A stretch of DNA of 64,000 nt from Hofstenia miamia (lineage: Eukaryota; Xenacoelomorpha; Acoela): assembly GCA_004352715.1 (NCBI GenBank), contig SCFE01000018.1, forward strand, positions 1,673,883 through 1,737,882. Direction: 5' to 3'. Each line of letters starts with the position of its first letter. Position 1 is the stretch's first letter. Of this stretch, positions 21,936 through 36,382 are shown piece after piece. A model generated the notes under the pieces. It searched no databases. It was not told the DNA's origin and worked only from the letters and a program-made list of their open reading frames with translations. Position numbers and translations under genes: made by a program.

Positions 21936-24900
21936 NNNNNNNNNNNNNNNNNNNNNNNNNNNNNNNNNNNNNNNNNNNNNNNNNNNNNNNNNNNNNNNNN
22001 NNNNNNNNNNNNNNNNNNNNNNNNNNNNNNNNNNNNNNNNNNNNNNNNNNNNNNNNNNNNNNNNNNNNNNNNNNNNNNNNNNNNNNNNNNNNNNNNNNNN
22101 NNNNNNNNNNNNNNNNNNNNNNNNNNNNNNNNNNNNNNNNNNNNNNNNNNNNNNNNNNNNNNNNNNNNNNNNNNNNNNNNNNNNNNNNNNNNNNNNNNNN
22201 NNNNNNNNNNNNNNNNNNNNNNNNNNNNNNNNNNNNNNNNNNNNNNNNNNNNNNNNNNNNNNNNNNNNNNNNNNNNNNNNNNNNNNNNNNNNNNNNNNNN
22301 NNNNNNNNNNNNNNNNNNNNNNNNNNNNNNNNNNNNNNNNNNNNNNNNNNNNNNNNNNNNNNNNNNNNNNNNNNNNNNNNNNNNNNNNNNNNNNNNNNNN
22401 NNNNNNNNNNNNNNNNNNNNNNNNNNNNNNNNNNNNNNNNNNNATATATATATATATATATATAACTTACATGAGTAGAGCTTTTCCGATGAAGCAAATA
22501 CTTCTTTGTTTTCTGGTGGAAAAGACAATCGCCAAAGTAAATGCAATGCTTCACTCAATTCTTGTTTAGAAATGGGGTTTTCTAAAAATTATGATTGAAA
22601 TTCAAACTAAAACAATAAGTATGTTATAAAAATCTAATGTTATTATATAGTCGAAGCTCTGGCAGATGGTGGCTTCAAAAAATTATATTTAGAGGTTTAT
22701 GATAATGGAAACAATATTGAGCCCAAAAGACCTACACTTGTAAATGGAGGTTTATAAACATCTACATATTCATAACTTTGGATGATATAAATGCCATGAA
22801 TGAAATTTAAATTCATACAAAACAATTTGTATTTCTATATTCCTCCTAATTCTTTAGAAGAGATTATATATTTGTAATTCACCAACATCAAATGTGTTTC
22901 ATCTTATAAGATATGCAACAAAGGTTACCACAATGGCTTTCAAATCAAATTTAAATATTCAAACTTTCAAATTATTGCCAAAATTCAAAACTTTCAAATC
23001 AAATTTTGCAAAATTCTAAAATTGAAATTTCAAACCGAACTTTGATATTCGAATTTCGGCAAAATTTAGAAATCAACACTATTACATTTCCCAAATATTG
23101 TTTTATGATACATTCTTAAATATATAATACAATTGGAATTATTTTTAATATTGAAAGTGAAGACCTGACAGGCATTAATTAATGTCTTTGTAAATTCATT
23201 CATTTAACTTTGACACTCCTTCCTTTAACATGTTTGATAATTAAACTAACAGTGAACACACTACGCAAACTTTCTGAATGTGACTGTCATAACTACATGT
23301 ACGTTGCTCAGTTTTCTTGATTTACCTGGAAAAATTAAATAAGCAATTTCATTATTCTTAAAAGTCACAGGGGCATTTATTACATATTATATTTCTATGC
23401 AATAAGTATAATAATAATATTTTCTTTCTATATAAACAATGTATTATGTAGGATAAAATTATTTTCTACTATATACACTCCATATTGCTACAAAAATATA
23501 GGTAAAATCTGCAATAGGTGGTGTTTAGCCTACCTCATTGCTATATGTATATTTAATTACACATTAGTCTAACAAATATTTTTTTTTAAGTAAGAATTAT
23601 TTTTTAAGAAATATCAAACTTGAAAACAAATTTTCAAACTTTCAAATTTCAAATCAAGCTTTGAATTTTATAATATTCAAATTTTTAAATCAAAGTTTGA
23701 AAGGTATTCAAATTTCAAACTTCATTTTCATCAAACTTACAAAGCCCAATTAATTTTGGATACAGAACAGCCTGCTTTGAGGAAATAAACAAATTCAAGC
23801 AAGTGGGTCTGTGAGACAAATTTGAGGAGTGTGCATGCCTGTGTGTGTTTGAAGCAAGACATTTTTAAGATTGACTTTAAGTTATCTTAATACGAAAACT
23901 GACTATGAAGCGAACAAAAATGACCAAATTAGTAACCCTGCATGCAGCGGAATCTTACTCACTTTTTTAGTAATAAATAAAATAAGAAACAAAGTACCTT
24001 AAATTTTGCAGATCATAAACCAAAGACACAATGTATTACAATACCTTAAAAGCACACCATGTTCGTAGAACGCACGTTTTATTGGGAAACCAAACAATAT
24101 TATTTGTAAGTCCTACAATCAATCAAACACTTCTGCATAAATTATTGCAATTAACTGCAATGTTTGAAAAAAAGCTTGTTTGATTCAAATGAAATATTCA
24201 AATTCAGGCTGAGTGTTGGATAGTTAAAAATATGTCTGTAAATAATTTTTTAACTTAGAATTATACAGAATACCGATTTGCTTTTGAGAAACTAAAAATT
24301 CTTGTTTGTAAGTAAAATTATTCGAAATTTAGATTATTACGAATTCACCTAATTGTACAACGAGTATGCGTATGTGATTGGATGAGGAATAAATTGCAAA
24401 GCCTAGAGCTCTGAGAAAATTCAATACCTTTATGCATATTGTAATCGATTTTTGAAATTATTGTCTTGGAAGTCTAATTCTAGATACGGCATTGAAGGAT
24501 ACATCGCATAGTGGACCACAAAACCTATTGACTTACCCAACACCTTTAAGATGATTGGCAGAATGTTGCTGTTTACCATAGCTAAACTGTTTTCATCATT
24601 TATGGCCATCATGGAAAGATACAGCAGTAGTTCTTCCACAGAGAAGCTGTATCTAAAATATTATGCGTCATCTTTTCATAAATAAGAACTTCACACATAT
24701 AAAAATTAATATACAAAAATCATTACAAGTGTGAATTAAGCGCTAGATTGAAGGAACACTTCTTAAACTGTATTATGCACACCGATATATTAAATTTTAC
24801 AGCCATTTGTGCAGGTTTACAGGGATGAGCATGGACAGGGTGGAGCTTAGGCGGAACTATAGAAAAAATGGGCCGAAATTGAAAAAATTATTTTCAAACA

Positions 24901-27584
24901 ACAGAACGCAAATCAATTCAAATGCAGTGAACGCTAAATAATTTATAAATGTGATGAAAAATAATATTTACATTCTAATACGTTACATTACTATAATATA
25001 CACTTCTAAAACTAAATTTAGGAATTCCAGTGTGTAGATTTTAATATGCGATACTCAACATTGGTCTATCAAACTGAAAAATTAATGAAATGTTTTGGTA
25101 AGGTTCATGAAATGGGCTCAATTGGCATTAATAGGCTGTTTTTTGAGCAATCATTTGCGTTAATTTAATAATTTTAAATTCGCAGGTAAAAACATAAAAA
25201 TTACTTACCGTTTGCCTATATGACTGGATTGACTAAGCGCAGGGATAAGAACTTTGTCAATAATAAAATCAATGTTTGCTTTTGTGGTTGCTAACACACT
25301 TTTATCATCAGGCTCAGCAGCGAAAGCAAGAATAAATAGAGCCTAAACAGTAAATATTGAAATTTGATTTCTCTTTTAAAGACATAATATTATAGATACA
25401 TGTACATCAACACAATAAGAAAACACATTCTCAGAATACCGTGCTCAGTTTTTAGCAATCTACACACCATGCGCATCTATAACTACAAAATTTAGAAACA
25501 CGCATTCAGGAATAGACACAACAGCAGATTCGGATTAAGTCTGTATTCACGAAATTCCGTGCTTCTTAATGCAGTGTTAATTTTTTTTCATTTATTTCCT
25601 TAATAATTATGCTGCAATTTTAAGTATTTTCAACAATTGTTCTTCAATAGCTATTAATTAACTTGTACAATATCACACATATATATGTACAAGAATGTGT
25701 ATATATTCACTGTAAAGATAGACTACAAATAAATTACACTAAAAAGAATAACTTAAAATTCAAATACAAACAAATCGTATGTATATATTTTCTACTAATA
25801 GATTCGCCCCATATTTGAGTGTTTATTGTATATTTTGGGGAAAAACTATTTTTAATAAGTTTTTGAACTTACTGATATTAGGAGCCTGATGAAAGTTGGT
25901 ATCAAGCTTATTCCAAATTCCCAGACATATGCTGTATATGCAAATGCTCAAAACTATTGTATTTGTATATAATTTATGCGTACATTTGATCGTTTACTAA
26001 ACTTTATTTTGAAATGAAAATCTGTGAAATTATTCATTTGAAATTGTAGTTTGTACTTGAGTTAAAACAAGAGTTCCAATGAAAAAAAAAGCATGTCGTC
26101 AAACCATTCAAACAAAATGATTTTTCTCAGCAGGTTGTTGGTTGGGAAAATCGACTGTCAAAGAGGGCAGGTTGAAGTTGGAATACAACGTCAAATACTT
26201 TTCTTCATCATTGTCAGTACAAGTAAGATATATAAGTAGGAACCCTTGATATTATAATACATATAGTTATACTATGTCGCTATGTACGCATCGCAAAATT
26301 TATATATGTCGCTATGTACCAGCAATATTTTTTGTTGTTAAAAAAATTGTAATGATAATATGATAATCACGCCCTCAGTGGTCTCAATGGATGTACAGAC
26401 TCCTGTTTGAAACCCTGTTTTGGAACAAACACAAATTTTATTGAAAATAGCAGCCTAAGTACAGCTCTATAATTACTCAAAAATTTAGTAAATAATTCAG
26501 CCGGAAGTTGGCTAACTTATAGTGTATTGCACAAACATAGTTCGAATTTTAATAAATATAGCGATTCACAACCAACCAATGTCATGCAGCAATTTTTTCT
26601 GCAGATTTCTACTCATTTTTTTTCATATGTCGCTATGTACGCCCCGCAATATGTCGCTATGTACACTTTTTTCGAAATTTGTAGGTACATAGCGACATAT
26701 TATAACTATATACCACAATTACCGCGTCAATTTCCACTTTGAAAGCAAATCAGTGGGGGTTGGGGAAAGAAATGATCAGCTTACAATATGTCGAGTCAAA
26801 TTTTCTCTTCGATCCGACTCTGCATACCGACGGAAACGCAATATGCCGAAATTCGCATAGATTTCCGGAAACCCATATCCATCTTTAAACATAATGAGTC
26901 AAAAATAAAAATAAACAGACAAATTTGATTTATCATAGCAATAACCCTTTGAAACAAGTAGTTCACAAAGCAGTTCTTGAAATACCATTAGATATATTGG
27001 AAAATGCCATGTCGAACTATGAGTAGCTTGATCGGGTTATTGAAAATAACGGAAATCAAATAAAATCACTTTCCTGTTATTGCCATTGTTTCAAATCCGA
27101 ATGTTTTTACAATATATTTTTGAAAAAAAGAGTTGATAATTTTGAAATTAAAATGAGTGACAGTCAATTAAAATGTACATACATGTTTCCATCATACTGT
27201 ATAACAGAGCAATGACTGGCAAACAATATAATTTTTTAAATTGTTATAATTTACATAACAGCAACTTTAAAAAGAAATAAATCTTATATTCAGTACAAAC
27301 TGCTTTACTAGTAGGATATCAAGGTTCAAACCTTTGTTTTAATCATGAGAAATGTAGTCTTCGTGAGTTCTAAAATGGTATGAATACCATCAACCATTCG
27401 CAATTTATACTTATTTAGAGGAGCCAAACGCAACGAATTCAAAATTATCCCTAAAAATAAACATAGAAAATGATGAAAGTACAGAATATGCAAAAGTGAT
27501 ACAACACTTAACAAAATATATTTAAGGTATACAAAATCATTTTATTAAATAATTATTTGCATGAATTTCATTAAACAACAGATT

Positions 27585-27633
<49 letters not shown>

Positions 27634-29009
27634 GGGTGTCCCAAAAAAAGATTTTATTTTATTTGGCTCCCGTTTTGTATGTAGATGATGATAGATCGAG
27701 CTGTCCTTCTAGGTAGTAGTCTATGTTTTAGGATTTTTTTGCCACCAACCCTATCTTTCAATTACGTTATTAAGGTATTGAAAATTGAGCAGAAATTTAA
27801 CACTAATTTATTGAAAAAAACAATAGAATAATAAAAAAAAAGATTTAATTATCATTTATCTGTAGCGCCACGAACGGAATGATTTGAAGCCAGTTCATGC
27901 CAACAGCGAAATGAACGATGAACCAGGACTGATCAACAAGGTCCCCCTGGCGTTCATGCACCGAATGCATCTCATCGTGGAAAACGGCGGCAGTCACATT
28001 GAGCAACTGAAGACGGCGGATCTGACATCTCCAGAAGAACTAGCCGAAGCAAGAGCCAATGAAGATGACGTTATCGAGTTGCCGGGCGATCAATTCGTCG
28101 ATGAGGATGTCTACCCAGATGTTGCCTGAACTTTTTCTTTTGTTCTGATAATTCTGTTGTTTTTTTTCAATAAATTAGTGTTAAATTTCTGCTCAATTTT
28201 CAATACCTTAATGACGTAATTGAAAGATGGGTTTGGTGCAAAAAAATCCTAAAACATAGACTACTAGTACCTAGAAGGACAGCTCGATCCATCATCTACA
28301 TACAAAACGGGAGCCAAATAAAATAAAATCTTTTTTTGGGACATCCTGTATATATATATATTTTGCCTTCATCACATACAGTTCAAATTAATGTTCCCTC
28401 CACAAGCACCAGTACCAATAAAGGAGAGCTAAGAGTCTCACATTACAGGGAAAGACGTCTGTAGGTTTGGACCCCCAAGTTGTGAGACCTTTCCCAAAGG
28501 CAGCTTCACGAAAAAAAACAAAGTTGGGGAAAATAACAAAATGAGTGAGGTCACGGTAATTGCGACATGAGTATCAATTTTTTAACAGACATTAATAAGT
28601 AAATAATATGCATAAAAGTAAACTATCGGAACCTCATTAATCAGAAAACTATTGATTGATATCTATCATCTTTCCAGAGATACGAGAGCATTAATTAAAA
28701 ACGACGTTAATGAGAATTACGGATGCCAAATATGGTTTCAGCGTTTTTAGGCAAACTACTGTGATTGGGACTGCCAAAGTTTGCATAATTATAGAGTATC
28801 ATATGAGACATTTTAGATAATTTCTTGTTTACAACTCACTAGAAGTACTCCAACCAATAGGCAGTGTTTATCAATATTCGGAGATCCAAATTTTCTCTCA
28901 TTTTCACAATTCAACTTAATATTTAATAATATTTTCTGACCTCTTTCTTGGGTGTATGAGCCATAAAACAATAGAAAATTTTGTCTCGTTGCCAACGAAA
29001 ACAGTTTCT

Positions 29010-29056
<47 letters not shown>

Positions 29057-29430
29057 CTATTAAGGTGAGAGAATTGTTTGGAAAAAAATTTAAAGTTTCC
29101 TTCAGAGACCAGTGCTTTTGAACATTTTTGGGTACTTTGAATGATTCACGTGACTCATTAGCCAAACTAAGTCGTATATTGCAAAAATAATCTAACCTTT
29201 CCCAACAAAGTTGAGCATAGCGAGTTTAGTGAGCATATTGCCGAACTTTGAAAATGAGTATTTTGAGTAGGAATGAGTATTTTGAGTCCTCATCTCTTTA
29301 GCTTTTCCTTGTGGAAAACTTTTGCAAAAATCACAACACAAAAATTAATTTTTTTCCCAAGAATTAGTTTTTACCGGTGTTTGCACTATTTCTAATCTTA
29401 ATAACAATGGAAGGTCTTTCTCTATATTCC

Positions 29431-29466
<36 letters not shown>

Positions 29467-32400
29467 NTTTAAAAGAGCTCTAATTTACAATTGAATACCC
29501 GGTGAACAATAAATTAAATTTTCTGGATGTTGCAATAACGTACAATAACCATTCCTACGAAACTAAAATGCACCGAAAACCAACAAATACCAATCTTTAC
29601 ATTCGATTTCATTCATATTGTGATTCAAAGTATAAAATTAATACCATCAAATGCTTACTTAATCGTATAATCAAAATTTCTTCAAATTACCAGGATGTAA
29701 TTGAATCAATCTTTGAATTATATGAAATTTTGGAAAACAATGGCTATCCACATCGATTAATTAAGAGGTATGTTGATCAACAGCTAACAAAGAAACCTGA
29801 AGTAATATGTAACCAAGCACAATCTAATTATAAAGAACCAATATATTGGAAGTTGCCATATATTGAAGAGCACCAACAACTGCTAAATTTAAGAATAAAT
29901 AAAATTAATGCGAAATTAAGACACACAAGAATAAGGCCGATATTAGAAACTAAAAAAACCTTTAATATATTTCGCAATAAAGATCCGATTCAAGAGATGC
30001 TTGTTTCATCAATTGTATACAAGTTTACATGTGAAGAATGTCACCATTCTCACATCGGTGAAACCAAGCGACATCTTCAAACTCGGGTTAATGAACATCT
30101 ATCAGGGCACTTAAATTCCGAAATTTATACTCACCAACATCGAGCAAACATCAATATTTTTAAGATAATTATGCAAACACCTAATACTAAGATTTCTGAA
30201 TCCCTAATTATTAAGAATTCAAATAAACAAAGACTAATGAATAAACAAAGAACGACCAACATATTGGATATCTTTTAGTGTATGCATATGTAACAAAATT
30301 AAATGTAGTGAATTGCAAATTATATTACCACAAAATTTGTATTGACAATGATTTAAAATCGAAACCGGTCGCATAGCATAAATCTGAGCAGAATAGTATC
30401 AATATATATATATATATGCTTAACTAATTAGATAATTAGTAGACCTACTCCATGCCGAAACCATTCCAATTAAACTAATTAGTAATTACCAGATGGCCTC
30501 GCTAAGCTGGGGTCTAATATTTTGAACGTAGAAGTACGCGGATACGGCACTAACTCAATTAGAGCACTATATGAAAAGTTTGCTGTGAAATGTAATCTAT
30601 GTTGGAATATAATTATCGTTCATCTGTTGAATTTGATTGGACGTTATGAATCAAATTATCATTAATCACTTTCTGTAAGGGAAACAACAACTATGGACAT
30701 TCTTAATGTCTTGGATCTTTCTCAAATCAATTGGTGATTAACATCAGAATTCTTTAATAATCAATCTAATCATTGTACCCGACACGACAATTTGATACCC
30801 GACTGGAAACCCGAGATCGGGTCGGTTTAATAGGGTACCCAATGTCACTCTCTAGCGTTCTAGTTTTACTGTTATTGTAATTCTGAATTTCATTGTTTAC
30901 GAAAGGGTGTGCCAATAATGTTTATATATATATATATATATATAATTATTGAAAATTAGTGGAATATTTGAGCCTAATTTCTCTTGTCATCTGAAAGAAT
31001 TTAAATACCCAGCCCTATTTAATCTCCATCTTTCTATCTGAAATGATTACTGTATAGCACGTCATATCCGCATTGCTAATTAAAGGCTGCTAATTGTCGT
31101 AGTACTGATTGCTTTTCACACATTTTTCAATTTAAGTTATTATTGCTACGATACCTATATTCAAGATTTTGTCTTTGAACCAAACAAGTGAAAATTTTTA
31201 CGAAATGGGACTAATTATGACTATTTAACAACGGTATTAGTCGATGGTTATTAATCGAATTGATGTTTTTTTTAAGTATTGTTTTCTTTAACTAACTTGA
31301 ATACCTTAAAATATTGCGTCTACTGTTTATAACTACGTATGCCTCATAATTGTTGTTCCGCAACGTTTTACCATGTCGCATCCGCAATGCTCATTAACGC
31401 TGTTCACTATCTTAATATTGATGATTTTGAATTTTTTTCTAAGTATAGTAGGATATGATCTGCATTTACTAGATCAATTGCATGTGTTTATCTGAAATAT
31501 ATATCAGAGCAAAGATTTCAATTTTTCCCAGGGACTATGAAATGATGTCACAAACTGTGATATCAAGAACGAATTTTCAAAAAGCCATAGAATCATTAAT
31601 CCATGACTGATATCACTTTGCTATTACAAAATCAAAAAGTATACCTAAGTCTTATAAACACTAAAATATTTACATGACTAAAGCATGTGCAGAAGAAAAT
31701 ACATTTTGTTTTAGCTGTTTCCGCAACGAAATTATTACTGTGGCGTTACCCAAATCGTCAATTTATAGAGAAAAATCTAAAAAATGGTCCTTGTAAACGC
31801 GAAGGAGCCTGAGTAAAACGGTAAAAATCCAAACGGCGATCAATATGATTCTGAGGATGAAGGCAACGTTTGTTTGGTCTGTGGTGAACATTTCAGAGAT
31901 GGTCGGCCAGGAGAGAGTTGGGTACAATGTGTGACTTGCCAACTGTGGTCCCACGATGAATTCACAAGTCGCGAAATGATATACACACGTGTATTATGCA
32001 AGTAGCCTAGTGCATTCAGTGAATATGGGTAGATATTTTAGTGTCTGTATTCTGTACATATTATGATTGTTATAACATTAATTCAATGTAGTACTTTGTT
32101 TCAATCTAAAGAGCTGTTTGTATTGCTACAATTGACCATGTATGCGGCCAAAAATGTCCCCACTGTTCGGTTCAAAAGTAACAAAAACTTTCTTACAGAA
32201 ATATGATAAATTTTTGCAAAAAATCTAGTCATTCCTTGGAATGCATAGTTGTTTACGTAGCTGAGCAATATATGTGATACAAAGTAAATGCACGTAATCA
32301 ATATTTTGTTACACTGTGAAAAGGTAGAGGTGTGCACCAGCGGTTTTTACATTATATGGCGGCTGATGTGCGAAATGGTCGCGTATAAATTGTAAATTCA

Positions 32401-35400
32401 GGAAATTGATAATGGATAACTTTGAATGATGTCAATCTAGCGAAAATGCCAACAAGCAAAAACGGCAAGATTTTAAAAGTAACACGCTCGTATGTTTGAA
32501 AACCGCAGCAGTTGCCGGCCTTTGACCACAACGGTGGGCCATGGCGGCTAATTCCCACCTCTACCAAAAGGTCAGGCACTCATCTGCTAAACTGTACTAG
32601 TGAAAGTGTATTAAGCCTTTTTAACTATGCAATAGCTAAAACCAAAGAGCAATGCAAATCATATTTATTTGTAAAATTGTTTGTAGTCAAATTTAGACGT
32701 TACGCCTAAAATTTTTAAGTTGACGCAGATAATTGTGTGACTAATTAACAAAAAAGTATATCAGCTATTTTTCTCTAAGGATGTTGTAAGTTCGCATTCA
32801 AATTAATAACTAATTGGATCTTACTAGTTTGTTAATAAATTTGAAAATAAAAATCCACATTATGTAATTACCAGATTTTGAGACGCTGGATTTCTATGCC
32901 CGCACAACTGATTCGTAACACAACAAAACGGCAAGTCTGGCAAAAACTCTAACCCCTAGTAAGATTATTCAAAATATCTGCTCATTTTAAGGTTACAGAT
33001 TTAGATTTCCCATTTTTTGTTGTATAATCCAATTCAGAGTTAGATAGGGAGAAGGAAGTCCTGCTTCCCTAGGGCTGAGGAGTCCAAAAAGCTCAGGTCA
33101 AATACGCTACTGCTTATTTCACGTAGTAATTCGGGTGATGCTTCATACATAACAAGGAACAGAAGGTTATGATAACACCATACGTTATCCTTTTTTCGTT
33201 TAGACATCACGCCCAGGTGCGTTCTACTCATGTGTCATTTGCAAAATTTTTAAAATACTTTTTAAAAACAACATTATTTGCAAAAATATAAACTATACCA
33301 TACAAAATTGCAGGAATACGTCAATATTTTAACAACAAACATTTCCATACTATAAAAAATTAACTAAATATATCCTCGTATTTTTTCTAAATAGATAATC
33401 GATTAAAATCTACAGTTGATAATCTAAAATGGAATATCTTTTTTACACCTCTGCATGGATGCCAAAAAGTTATTATCTAATTCAAATTTAACAACACTAT
33501 TTGACAAATTAGGCTTGTTCATAGTGATGTCAAAGACTTCTAAACACGGACTCACAATTGAACAACTGTATACAAAATTAAGTAGGCTTGCGATATAATA
33601 TATAATTTTGCAATGCAATATGTCCGTTAGATGGCTACAACACAAACGGCGTAGCAAAATTTCTGCTCGTAGAGTTTTTTTATAAATACTAATAACTTGA
33701 CTCGTAAATGTGTTTGAGGATGTCGTAGTAATTATATTAACACTAAAAATGAAAAAATACCCGTTTTTTCATTTCTATCTAATTTTAATGAACAGAAAAA
33801 AGGGTTAAGCCGTTTACCCAACATTATTCCAAAAATCACAAAGAACATAGGAGTTTTTGAAAAACCCCGGCCCCTCGGATATCAAAAAATTAGAAGAACT
33901 CGATCGCTCAATTGATGAACGTCGCGTTTCTTTAATTTCCAGAAACGTAATTCCCGATAAATTACGAGTTTACATTAATTGATCGAATTAGCTCGTATGT
34001 TTCAGCATTAGATTTAGATTCCAGTCCTCTCTATCGTATTGAAAATGATTCTCTTCAAATTATGTCGAAGTTACCACCAGAGGTTACCTTTACAATATCA
34101 ATTACAGTTAAATGTTTTGCTCGCAGTACTTATATTATGACATCGGAGTTCTTGGGGTTTAGTAAAAGACTGCAATATTTTTCACAATTAGATGCCATTT
34201 TAGCATTCGACAGGTTCAGTAAATGATGAACTAAAATGATTTTCGTCATTTCTTTCAGAAAACATTTCTGAATTTGAATGCAATAATTCATTGCGATTTC
34301 TAGCAGAAGAAATCAAGTTGTTTGCAGTGCATGCTAGTGCTAGAAGATATCATTTAATTATTATCCGTGAAGTTTTTAACATCTTCTTACGTAGTAGAAA
34401 TTGCTATAATGCATATATATGTATACATATATTTATTTATATTATTTTGCACCTACTTGAATGTCCCTTATCAGATATTTTAATTAAGTTTTCGCAGAAA
34501 CTATATTTCATTTATTTAGATTAATTGATTAAGTTCACGTAAAGCCTGCTGTGCGGTTTCGTGGTGGCCATTTGTATGGAATGTCTATTGATGATACTAC
34601 AAAGCCCGCAATAACAGATTTGGCATTAATGGTCTGCCCCTTAAATGGTGTTCCAGCATTTGTAGCAAGACTATTACCAATTTATTCAATTAAAACAGAT
34701 TGACTGTAATCTGTATGCCTAAAGCTTATTGAACAGATCCATAATGCTGGTGGCTTTGTGTTGCTTGTAATGACTGATAATCTACGAGAGAAATCAATCG
34801 TTTTTTAATAGCTTAAACAATTCTTATCAGTATAATAATGAATGGACTATTGAACACCCTAATTCTGTTTTTTTTGCTATATGATACAACGCGTCTCTTC
34901 AAGAACATTCGCAATTGTTGGCTGAATGAAAAGACTCAGACTTTGAAGTTTCGAGATCCAAACACTAATGAGATTATTTTTTGCAAGATGGTCTGATTTA
35001 TGTCAGCTTTACGCATTAGAGCAAAATTCAACAATCAAACTTACAAAGTTATCATACACTGCCCTCCATCCATCAAATTTCGAAAGGCAAAGAGTCTTAT
35101 TTGTTATAGATATTTTCAATGAAAAAACAAGTGCTGCTTTAGACATTACAAGTTTCCAGATATCATAAAATTTTATTGATCGAATAACTGAAATGTGGAT
35201 TTTCATTAATGTCAAATCAATTACTATTGGAAACCGGCTAAATGACTCAAATAGAATTCCAATAACAGAAGTCTTGGATAAGCGTTTCAATTACTTATTA
35301 TACTTAAGTGAATCATTTGCTGGAATGGATCCCAAGCTTTTACCTGCTAATAGAAGACAACAAATGCTATCGGATGACACCAGTCAAGTTCTTCATATTA

Positions 35401-36280
35401 CGCTTAATGGTCTCGTCGATTTATCCAAATTTGTTCCATTAGTTTTACTCGATCAATTCCAAAGTGATAGGTTCGAATCGGCATTTGGTATATACAGATG
35501 CAGCAGCGGTGGGAATTATGAAATTGTAGTCGAACAACTCATTAATTCTGCTAAGCTGCAAAGTTAAAACTTTTTGAAAGATTGGAATTGTCTTCTGTTA
35601 TTAATTGTGTTTCATCTTGTTGTTCTGAATTTTCCGAAAAGGAAATTGAGGGTTTTAATGATTGCTTGGAAGAAGTAAAGAATCTCAGTGATTTGCAGAA
35701 GAGTGCTTTATATTATGTTTCTGGGTATGTAGCTTTTAAAGAAAATTTAGAGGATTGCCCCTAAGATATAGACACTGAAAATAGTGAATTTATTTCATTC
35801 GTTTCAAGAGGAAAATTAAAATTTCCATCAAGCGTTCTAATATTTATAGCTCATCATTTCTTTTGCTATTATAAACTTTCTAAAATCCAATGCGTCAACA
35901 AACTCTTTCGAGAAAATGATCACCTTCAACAACGTAAAGCCAAGATTTCGAAAAAAAGAACTTAAAGCGATGCAAATTTAACATTGATTAGCTTTGTTAT
36001 TACAGTTTATTCATTCTTTTTAAAATATTACTGTAAATCTAATAAAATTTCCATTTTTATTTCCAGCCTACTTAATTTTTTTACATGATTTGTCAGTTGT
36101 CAGTCTGTGTTTAGAAGTCTGTGGTGATGTACATTAAAATATAAACATTGTAACGCACATTATGTGTTATCACTCTCTCTCTAAGCGATAACATTTTAAA
36201 ATAGAAATAAGTTGGAGAAAAATTATTTTGATTTTTTTAGTAGCAACGTACTTATGTACCATTATATTATATTATGTACC

Positions 36281-36325
<45 letters not shown>

Positions 36326-36347
36326 ATACATACATACACACATATAT

Positions 36348-36382
<35 letters not shown>

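Noticed and set aside
21839-22558. Frames with Tyr-Ile repeats around the (TA)n gap
   Set aside because: They are translations of (TA)n and N; only the exon at 22,471-22,581 is real.
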